Of a stretch of DNA of 64,000 nt, positions 36,084-42,559 are shown in pieces. This DNA comes from Lachnospiraceae bacterium (GTDB taxonomy: Bacteria > Bacillota > Clostridia > Lachnospirales > Lachnospiraceae): assembly GCA_024681775.1 (NCBI GenBank), contig JAILAF010000013.1, forward strand, positions 1 through 64,000, read 5' to 3'. Both the position numbers and the translations under genes were made by a program. The first letter of the stretch is position 1; the number at the start of each line of letters is the position of its first letter. The notes under the pieces were generated by a model, which worked only from the letters and a program-made list of their open reading frames with translations, did no database searches and was not told the DNA's origin.

Positions 36084-36673
36084 AGAAACTGATCCTTGCA
36101 TCCTCCTCCCCCAGGAGGAGGGAACTCTTAGGGCAGATCGGACTGGAGTTCGAGATCCGGACCGCAGATGTGGACGAACATGTAGCGGCATCTTCGCCGG
36201 AGGAGCTGGTGCGGAAGCTTTCTCACCTGAAGGCCTCCGCCATAAGGCCGGAGGCGGGGGAAGCTCCTGTCACGGTCCTGGGAGCGGATACCATCGTTGC
36301 CGTGGACGGCACCGTTTTGGGAAAGCCCGCAGATCCGGAGGATGCCAAAAGAATGCTAAGGCTCTTGCAGGGAAGGAGCCATGAGGTCTATACGGGTGTG
36401 ACGCTTCTGTCATATCTGACGGACGGGAGCTGTACCTGCAACACCTTTGCAGAGGAGACCAAAGTCTTTTTCGCCCCCATGACGGAGGCGGAGATCGAGA
36501 CGTACGTGGCCACGGGGGATCCCCTGGACAAGGCAGGGGCCTACGGGATCCAGGGATTCTGTGCCAGGTACATCACCCACATCGAGGGGGATTACAACAA
36601 TGTGGTGGGACTGCCCGTGGGCAGAGTCTACCGGGAACTGAAAAAAGAGAGGGCTTGGGATGCTGAATTTTGA
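36080..36673 (+). CDS. maf: Maf-family nucleoside triphosphate pyrophosphatase
   Basis: 197 aa. Maf enzymes hydrolyse dTTP/UTP or modified NTPs to monophosphates as house-cleaning, and are linked to septum control. Conserved parts: ILASSSPRRRELLGQIG, VLGADTIVAVDGTVLGKP, LQGRSHEVYTGVTL and DKAGAYGIQG. It overlaps ppk by 4 bp and the next small gene by 14 bp. Confidence 0.95.
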   Translation: MKKLILASSSPRRRELLGQIGLEFEIRTADVDEHVAASSPEELVRKLSHLKASAIRPEAGEAPVTVLGADTIVAVDGTVLGKPADPEDAKRMLRLLQGRSHEVYTGVTLLSYLTDGSCTCNTFAEETKVFFAPMTEAEIETYVATGDPLDKAGAYGIQGFCARYITHIEGDYNNVVGLPVGRVYRELKKERAWDAEF

Positions 36674-36923
36674 CAGAGCGGTATTGGAAGCTTTTTTGGA
36701 GAACCAGGGACAGCTTTTTTCTCCCAATGTGGCAGAGACCCTGGAGGAAGCGGACGATTTCCTGACGGAGGTCATGGCCGTTGTGGCAGACTCCGCCGAG
36801 GAGGTCATCGCGTATTTTGAAGAGGAAGGTGTGGATCTGGAAGGCCTGACGGGGAAGGAACTTCTGGATGCCGATGAGGTATTTGCCGTGGGAGACGGAC
36901 GGTACCTGATCGTGGAAAGCTGA
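36660..36923 (+). CDS. Small acidic conserved protein, unknown function
   Basis: 87 aa, strongly acidic, predicted helical: LEEADDFLTEVMAVVADSAE and AYFEEEGVDLEGL. The closing VFAVGDGRYLIVES looks like a beta strand. GAGAGGG sits before ATG 36660, inside the end of maf, and its own stop overlaps the next start (TGATG). This tight coupling and the good RBS make it a real gene. No family function is recognised. Confidence 0.82.
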   Translation: MLNFDRAVLEAFLENQGQLFSPNVAETLEEADDFLTEVMAVVADSAEEVIAYFEEEGVDLEGLTGKELLDADEVFAVGDGRYLIVES

Positions 36924-38272
36924 TGAAGAACAGAGAAAAAGACGCAAAACAGAAAGACGAAAAGAAAGAATACAGGCGGAAGAAGGCCTCGGAAGGGTCT
37001 TCTTCCCGTACCATCCGCTGGGACAAGCTGGATAATACGGCCAATCTCTTTCCGGTCATCGCGGGGGAGGGGCTGACCAATGTGTACCGGATCAGTGTGA
37101 CCCTGACGGAGGAGATCGTGCCGGAGCGGCTGCAGGAAGCACTGGACATCATCCTGCCGAAGTTCGACGGGTTCAATGTGCGCCTCCGCAAGGGCGTCTT
37201 CTGGTACTATTTTGAGGAGAACGGCAAGCCGGCACCCAGGGTGGAGGAGGAGACCCTCTTCCCCTGCCGTTTTATCCGGGCCAACAAAAACCACAGCTAT
37301 CTCTTCCGGGTATCCTACTATGAATGCAGGATCAATCTGGAGGTATTCCACGTCCTGACGGACGGTATGGGAGGCTTAAACTTTATCCGGGAGCTCACCT
37401 ATCAATACCTGCGGCTGTCCCATCCGGAGCTGCGGGGAGATGAGGGAGACAGACTCACCGCCGGCACTTCCTTAAATCTGGAGGACAGCTTCCTGCGGAA
37501 TTTCAAGGAGGCTAAGCCCAGCGGATTCAACCGGGAGAAGGCTTTTCTCATCAAGGGCGAGACCCTGGATCCCGGCGAGTTCGGCATGATCCACGGCTAT
37601 CTTCCCATTGCGCAGTTAAAGGAGCGAACCCACGCCCTGGGGGTCTCCATCAACGAGTATCTGGTGGCGGTATTTGCCTGGAGCATCTACCGGGAAGCGG
37701 CGGGAGGCAAGATCCCGGAGCGTCCCATCCGGATCGCCGTGCCCGTGAATCTGCGGCCTTACTACGATTCCGTTACCACCAAGAATTTCTTCGTGGTGGT
37801 CTCCGCCACCTTTATGCCGGAGAAGCAGGATGTGACCTTTGAAGAGGTGCTGGAAGCAGTGAAGACATCCCTGCGGTCCCAGATCAACAAGGAGAATCTG
37901 GAGAATCTCTTCTCCTACAGCGTCTCCAACCAGAAGAACCTCTTCCTGCGGCCCATTCCGCTGCCCCTCAAGGGCATCGCCATGCGGATCGTTTACAACT
38001 GGTCCGCCACCGCCAATACCACCACTATGACCAATGTGGGAAATGTGCAGGTGGAGGATGCCTACAAGCCCTACATCAGGCGCTTTCATGCCTGCATCGC
38101 CATGTCCAAGGGCCAGAGTCTGAAGGGAACCATCTGCTCCTATGACGGCACTCTGGTATTTACCTTCAGCACCATCCTTTCCGACACGGCTGTCGAGAAA
38201 GGCTTCTTCAGAAAAATAGCGGAGGACGGCATTGACGTCACCGTGGAAACCAATGGAGTGTTCTATGAATAA
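36923..38272 (+). CDS. CoA-dependent acyltransferase-like protein (alcohol acetyltransferase type)
   Basis: 449 aa. After a basic, disordered ~30-residue N-terminus comes a fold like the chloramphenicol-acetyltransferase/condensation superfamily. The catalytic HxxxDG motif is EVFHVLTDGMGGL (about residue 142), and the second-half landmark is RIAVPVNLRPYYDS with NFFVVVSATF. Relatives include alcohol acetyltransferases and lipid-linked acyltransferases. It is coupled to neighbours on both sides: TGATG upstream and an 8-bp overlap with the zinc-ribbon gene downstream. The acceptor is unknown. Confidence 0.82.
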   Translation: MKNREKDAKQKDEKKEYRRKKASEGSSSRTIRWDKLDNTANLFPVIAGEGLTNVYRISVTLTEEIVPERLQEALDIILPKFDGFNVRLRKGVFWYYFEENGKPAPRVEEETLFPCRFIRANKNHSYLFRVSYYECRINLEVFHVLTDGMGGLNFIRELTYQYLRLSHPELRGDEGDRLTAGTSLNLEDSFLRNFKEAKPSGFNREKAFLIKGETLDPGEFGMIHGYLPIAQLKERTHALGVSINEYLVAVFAWSIYREAAGGKIPERPIRIAVPVNLRPYYDSVTTKNFFVVVSATFMPEKQDVTFEEVLEAVKTSLRSQINKENLENLFSYSVSNQKNLFLRPIPLPLKGIAMRIVYNWSATANTTTMTNVGNVQVEDAYKPYIRRFHACIAMSKGQSLKGTICSYDGTLVFTFSTILSDTAVEKGFFRKIAEDGIDVTVETNGVFYE

Positions 38273-38933
38273 ATGTCCCATTTGCAAGGTCCGCATTGCG
38301 GACCCGACGGAAAAATGTCCTCTTTGCAGTTTTGTGGTGGAGCATGACGGAGAGCAGGGCAGACCCATGTACCCCAACGCCCGGGTGGCCATGCGCAAGA
38401 CGCTCCTGTTTGAGCGCCTGGTGCTCTTTTTGTCCATCGTTGCGGTGGCAGGTCTGGTGATGGCCCATGTCTTTTCCGGTACCCCTTCCCTGGCCTGGGT
38501 ATTTGTGATCTCCCTGATCCTTTTATATGCAAATGTGATCCTGCAGATGACCATCACTGGCCGCATCGGTTACCAGTCCAAGACGGTATGGCTCTCCTTT
38601 ATCTCCATCGCCGTGCTGGTGGCCATCGATGCGTTGACGGGATACCACGGATGGGCCATGGACTATGTGTTCCCTTCCGGCATCCTGTTCATCAATCTGG
38701 GGATCCTGATCCTCATGGTGGTCAATAAACGGAACTGGCAGAGCTACATGATGATGCAGATCCTGATGATCCTCTTAAGCCTGCTGGACCTGATCCTGTA
38801 TATGACAGGGGTCCTGAATGACCTGCATCTGCCCGTCATCGCCTTTACCGTCAGCGTGCTCCTCTTCCTGGGAACCGTGATCCTGGGCGGCAGCAGGGCA
38901 AGGGCGGAGCTGACCAGGAGATTTCACGTATGA
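38265..38933 (+). CDS. DUF6320-type zinc-ribbon membrane protein
   Basis: 222 aa. An N-terminal zinc ribbon (CPICKVRIADPTEKCPLC) on the cytoplasmic side is joined to about six membrane helices. The start at 38265 has GGAG upstream and overlaps the acyltransferase stop; the ORF-track start is 11 codons earlier. The stop overlaps the hydrolase start (ATGA). It is likely to work with the acyltransferase and hydrolase as a membrane module; its biochemical role is unknown. Confidence 0.83.
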   Translation: MNKCPICKVRIADPTEKCPLCSFVVEHDGEQGRPMYPNARVAMRKTLLFERLVLFLSIVAVAGLVMAHVFSGTPSLAWVFVISLILLYANVILQMTITGRIGYQSKTVWLSFISIAVLVAIDALTGYHGWAMDYVFPSGILFINLGILILMVVNKRNWQSYMMMQILMILLSLLDLILYMTGVLNDLHLPVIAFTVSVLLFLGTVILGGSRARAELTRRFHV

Positions 38934-40045
38934 TCTTTCCCTGGGTAAAACATTTTCACACAATCTATGGGGAAAAAGAGGAGAGCGCGGAGGCGTCACC
39001 GGACCGCAGCGATACAGAGGCAGAGTCCGGCAGCACCTTCCCGGAGCCTGCGGAGGAAGCGGACGAGGGGGCATCCTCCCCTGCCTCCGAAAGCGGCATC
39101 AGTGCAATGGGGCGCGTGGCCGCCAACCTGCTCTCTCACCTGAACAATGACATGGCCATCGGCCGCAGGATCAAAAGCGGCGAGCTGCGCAAACGTCTGG
39201 TGGAGCCGGAGTGGACGGTACCGGAGCCCTTTAACATGACCACCTTTACCAGGGAGCATTATTCCATGAAGCTCCTGACCAGGAAGGCGGATCCGCGGAC
39301 TGACATGGCGATCCTGCAGCTCCATGGCGGCGGATACCAGGGCCCTGTACGGAATGCCTACTATGTGCTGGCGGGACTCTACAATGAGGTGAGCCGCGGC
39401 ATGAGCGTCCTGACGCCGGATTACCGGGTGGCGCCGGAGGATCCCTATCCCGCGGCGCTGGAGGATGCGGCAGATGCCTATGCCTTCCTGCTGGAGCGGG
39501 GTTATACGGGAGATCAGATCATTGTGGGCGGCGATTCCGCAGGCGGAGGCCTTGCCCTCGCCCTGACCATGTATCTGCGGGATCATGACCAGCCACTGCC
39601 CAGAGGCATCATCGCCATGAGTCCCTGGACGGACCTGACTGCCGGCGGCCCCTCCTATGAGTCCAATTACGAGAAGGATATCGTCTTCGGCAATACGAAA
39701 GAAAGCCTGATCTACTTAAACGAATACGCCGCGGGAATGGACAAAACGAACCCGTACATCTCCCCGGCTTTCGGCTCCTTTGAAGATTTTCCGCCGGTGC
39801 TTTTGCAGGTGGGATCTGAGGAGATGCTCCTGTCCGATTCCCAGACCGTGGCAGCAAAGCTCAGGGCCTGCGGCAGGAAAGTGCGCCTCTCCGTATACGA
39901 AGGGATGTTCCACGATTTTCAGCTGGCGTACCTGATGCTTCCCGAGTCCAGGAGAGCCTGGACGGAGGTGGGACGCTTTATCGAGATCCTCATGAAAGAT
40001 GACAGAGCTGACGATATAAAGAATGAAGAGAGCGCATTCGTCTGA
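38930..40045 (+). CDS. Alpha/beta hydrolase, hormone-sensitive-lipase-like esterase
   Basis: 371 aa. A ~60-residue acidic, disordered N-terminal stretch precedes the esterase domain. Motifs of the HSL family are present: oxyanion LHGGGYQG (about residue 131), nucleophile elbow GGDSAGGGLALAL (Ser about 203), the acid region LLQVGSEEMLLSDS, and the histidine in GMFHDFQ (about 327). It hydrolyses short acyl esters in known relatives. Coupled by ATGA to the zinc-ribbon gene, it is the last gene of the operon. Confidence 0.9.
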   Translation: MIFPWVKHFHTIYGEKEESAEASPDRSDTEAESGSTFPEPAEEADEGASSPASESGISAMGRVAANLLSHLNNDMAIGRRIKSGELRKRLVEPEWTVPEPFNMTTFTREHYSMKLLTRKADPRTDMAILQLHGGGYQGPVRNAYYVLAGLYNEVSRGMSVLTPDYRVAPEDPYPAALEDAADAYAFLLERGYTGDQIIVGGDSAGGGLALALTMYLRDHDQPLPRGIIAMSPWTDLTAGGPSYESNYEKDIVFGNTKESLIYLNEYAAGMDKTNPYISPAFGSFEDFPPVLLQVGSEEMLLSDSQTVAAKLRACGRKVRLSVYEGMFHDFQLAYLMLPESRRAWTEVGRFIEILMKDDRADDIKNEESAFV

Positions 40046-40087
40046 GTTTTCTTTGAATGTAAATATACAGAAAATTCGGCAAATCGC

Positions 40088-40116
40088 GTGACATTTCAGC
40101 CGACCTATACTATAAT
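40088..40116 (+). promoter_or_regulatory. Strong predicted promoter of the 95-aa gene
   Basis: GTGACA at 40088, 17-bp spacer, perfect TATAAT at 40111; start near 40123, leader ~38 nt. Confidence 0.7.
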
Positions 40117-40160
40117 ACCCGTAAGAGAAGGGGAAAATGCATTTTCAGAGGAGGTACATT

Positions 40161-40448
40161 ATGAGATGCAAGAGAGCGCCGCTGGAAGCAGAAGTAGTGA
40201 AGTACGAAGTCGGAAAGGGAATGGAAGACGGCTTTGAACTCTTTTCCGATGTGGTGACCAAGGGCTGGATCGTTACTGACAATCTGATCCGCATCACCCG
40301 TCCCGACGGTTCCATCGTCAGCCCCTATATATCCAACCGCAGAGGCAGGACCTTTATCGGCGAGGGAGATTATCTGGTGATCGATGATGACGGCACCAAG
40401 CATGTCTGCGGCGCAGACAAGATCTTCGGCCGCTATGTGGAGATCTGA
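40161..40448 (+). CDS. Small hypothetical protein, probably highly expressed
   Basis: 95 aa. The start at 40161 follows GAGGAGGTACATT; the ORF-track start eight codons earlier lies over the ribosome site. The protein is a mix of strands and charged turns (KGWIVTDNLIRITRPDGS, GEGDYLVIDDDGTKHVC) with no signal peptide or membrane helix. No family is recognised. A strong promoter and terminator frame it as a monocistronic gene. Confidence 0.75.
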   Translation: MRCKRAPLEAEVVKYEVGKGMEDGFELFSDVVTKGWIVTDNLIRITRPDGSIVSPYISNRRGRTFIGEGDYLVIDDDGTKHVCGADKIFGRYVEI

Positions 40449-40460
40449 AGATACGATAGC

Positions 40461-40498
40461 AATACCTGCAGGAGAGATCCTGCAGGTATTCTTTTTTT
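40461..40498 (+). terminator. Terminator of the 95-aa gene
   Basis: AATACCTGCAGG-AGAGAT-CCTGCAGGTATT followed by CTTTTTTT: a perfect 12-bp stem with T-run. Confidence 0.93.
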
Positions 40499-40513
40499 GA
40501 GACAGGCATTCCA

Positions 40514-40553
40514 AGGAAAAAGAGCTTCCTTCCATTGCGGAAGGAAGCTCTTT
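40514..40553 (-). terminator. Terminator of the ABC-F gene
   Basis: AAAGAGCTTCCTTCC and GGAAGGAAGCTCTTT form a perfect 15-bp stem, followed on the minus strand by TTCCTTGG after the stem's own T-run. Confidence 0.85.
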
Positions 40554-40584
40554 GACATTTGTGTCGGAACAGTGCAAGGGTGGA

Positions 40585-42222
40585 TCAATCCTCGTCGTCC
40601 TCGCGGTTCGCGGTGAAGACAGTGCGCTTTCTGGCCATCTCGTCGCTTGCCAGATAATCGTCATAGGTGGTCATCTTGTCCACGATGCTGCCATCGGGCA
40701 GAATCTCGATGATGCGGTTTGCGGTGGTCTGCACGAACTGGTGGTCATGGCAGGAGAAGAGTGCCACACCGGGGAACTTGATGAGACCGTTGTTCAGAGC
40801 GGTGATGGACTCCATGTCCAGGTGGTTGGTGGGCTCGTCCAGGATCAGGCAGTTGGCACCGCTGATCATCATCTTGGACAGGAGACAGCGGACTTTCTCA
40901 CCACCGGAGAGGATGCGGACACGCTTCACACCGTCCTCGCCGGCGAAGAGCATTCTGCCCAGGAAGCCTCTGACATAGGTGGCGTCCTTCACGGGAGAGT
41001 AGCCCGTGAGCCAGTCGGCGATGGTCAGATCGTTGTCGAACTCCGCCGTATTGTCCTTGGGGAAGTAAGCCTGAGAGGTGGTAACACCCCATTTGTAGGT
41101 GCCCTCATCCGGCTCCATCTCCCCTGCAAGGATCTGGAAGAGGGTGGTCTTTGCCAGTTCCTGGGAGCCGACAAATGCGATCTTGTCATCGTGGTTCATG
41201 GTAAAGGAGATGTCGTTTAAGATCTTCTCCCCGTTGATGGTCTTGGACAGGTGCTCTACCATCAGGACCTCGTTGCCGATCTCGCGGTCCGGCTTAAAGT
41301 CGATGTAGGGGTACTTACGGCTGGAGGGACGGATGTCATCCAGCTCGATCTTCTCCAGAGCGCGCTTACGGGAGGTAGCCTGCTTGGATTTGGAAGCGTT
41401 GGCGGAGAAACGGGAGATGAATTCCTGCAGCTCCTTGATCTTTTCTTCTTTCTTCTTGTTGGCTTCCTTCATCTGACGGATCATCAGCTGGCTGGACTCG
41501 TACCAGAAGTCGTAGTTGCCGGCGTAGAGCTGGATCTTGCCGTAGTCGATGTCCGCGATCTGGGTGCAGACCTTGTTCAGGAAATAACGGTCGTGGGACA
41601 CTACGATGACCGTATTGTTAAAATCGATGAGGAACTCCTCCAGCCAGGCGATGGCATCCAGATCCAGGTGGTTGGTGGGCTCGTCCAGCAGCAGGATGTC
41701 GGGGTTGCCGAAGAGGGCTCTGGCCAGCAGCACCTTCACCTTCAGGGAGCCGTCCAGATCCTTCATCAGGGAGTAGTGATAATCGGTGGCAATACCCAGG
41801 CCGTTTAAGAGCGTAGCAGCGTTCGACTCGGCCTCCCAGCCGTCCATCTCGGCGAATTCCGCCTCCAGCTCGCTGGCCTTGATGCCGTCCTCGTCGGTGA
41901 AATCCTCCTTGGCGTAGATGGCATCCTTTTCTTTCATGATCTCGTACAGGCGCTGATTGCCCATGATGACGGTATCCATGACGGTGTACTCGTCATATTT
42001 GAAGTGATCCTGTTCCAGCACGGAGAGGCGCTGCCCGGGGGTGATGACGATCTCGCCCCTGGTGGTATCCAGATCTCCGGAGAGGATCTTCAGGAAGGTG
42101 GACTTGCCGGCGCCGTTGGCACCGATGAGGCCGTAGCAGTTCCCTTCCGTGAACTTGATATTGACATCCTCGAAGAGGGCTTTCTTGCCCACACGATAGG
42201 TTACGTTGTTCGCACTGATCAT
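40585..42222 (-). CDS. ABC-F family ATPase (YbiT/YkpA-like) with degenerate motifs
   Basis: 545 aa cytoplasmic protein with two ATPase domains and no membrane part; ABC-F proteins act on ribosomes. Domain 1 has a normal Walker A (GANGAGKST) and Walker B (LLLDEPTNHLD), but the signature LSGG reads LDGSLKVKVLLARAL. Domain 2 has a good signature (LSGGEKVRCLLSKMM) but a divergent Walker A, GSQELAKTT. The linker between them is basic and coiled (EANKKKEEKIKELQEFISRF). CGGAGGTTTTTTCA precedes the start; a strong promoter lies upstream. Confidence 0.93.
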   Translation of the reverse strand: MISANNVTYRVGKKALFEDVNIKFTEGNCYGLIGANGAGKSTFLKILSGDLDTTRGEIVITPGQRLSVLEQDHFKYDEYTVMDTVIMGNQRLYEIMKEKDAIYAKEDFTDEDGIKASELEAEFAEMDGWEAESNAATLLNGLGIATDYHYSLMKDLDGSLKVKVLLARALFGNPDILLLDEPTNHLDLDAIAWLEEFLIDFNNTVIVVSHDRYFLNKVCTQIADIDYGKIQLYAGNYDFWYESSQLMIRQMKEANKKKEEKIKELQEFISRFSANASKSKQATSRKRALEKIELDDIRPSSRKYPYIDFKPDREIGNEVLMVEHLSKTINGEKILNDISFTMNHDDKIAFVGSQELAKTTLFQILAGEMEPDEGTYKWGVTTSQAYFPKDNTAEFDNDLTIADWLTGYSPVKDATYVRGFLGRMLFAGEDGVKRVRILSGGEKVRCLLSKMMISGANCLILDEPTNHLDMESITALNNGLIKFPGVALFSCHDHQFVQTTANRIIEILPDGSIVDKMTTYDDYLASDEMARKRTVFTANREDDED

Positions 42223-42281
42223 TGAAAAAACCTCCGATAAGACAAAAACAAAATATAGATATCAAAAAACACGCATCCACC

Positions 42282-42310
42282 ATTGTACTTGATACTGTGC
42301 ATTAATTCAA
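42282..42310 (-). promoter_or_regulatory. Promoter of the ABC-F gene
   Basis: On the minus strand: TTGAAT (42310-42305), 17-bp spacer, TACAAT (42287-42282). The leader would be ~55 nt. Confidence 0.7.
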
Positions 42311-42406
42311 TAAGAAATGTCCGGCGGAGGGCTTTTCCCGGAAATCCCCTGTTTTCGTTTTGGTTTTTGACAAGCGCGTTTTCCGGGAATCCACAGACCA
42401 CGGAAA

Positions 42407-42420
42407 TGTAAGCGGTTACA
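42407..42420 (+). promoter_or_regulatory. Predicted CcpA binding site (cre) upstream of ppdK
   Basis: TGTAAGCGGTTACA matches TGWNANCGNTNWCA at every position. It is centred about 74 bp before the predicted ppdK start, a spacing seen at CcpA-activated promoters, so activation is more likely than repression (inference). Confidence 0.65.
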
Positions 42421-42472
42421 ATGATTTTTGTGCAAAATTTAAGAAAAAAGTACTACCACTTTTACATATATC

Positions 42473-42481
42473 TGTTATAAT
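42473..42481 (+). promoter_or_regulatory. Extended -10 promoter of ppdK
   Basis: TGTTATAAT is a perfect extended -10 (TGn plus TATAAT). The -35 region at the proper spacing (CTACCA) is poor, consistent with dependence on TGn or on an activator. Confidence 0.6.
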
Positions 42482-42559
42482 TTTAACGTTGTGAAAAAAA
42501 GTAGTTCCAATAGTAGTTTTTTCGAAGAAAGTTTTTTAGAAGAAAAAGGAGAGAGACAC

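Larger units (their letters stand above)
42223..42559. other. Divergent intergenic region, ABC-F / ppdK
   Basis: This 337-bp gap holds the minus-strand ABC-F promoter, a perfect cre site, an extended -10 promoter for ppdK and an AT-rich ~75-nt ppdK leader. No ORF or structured RNA was recognised in it. Confidence 0.6.
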
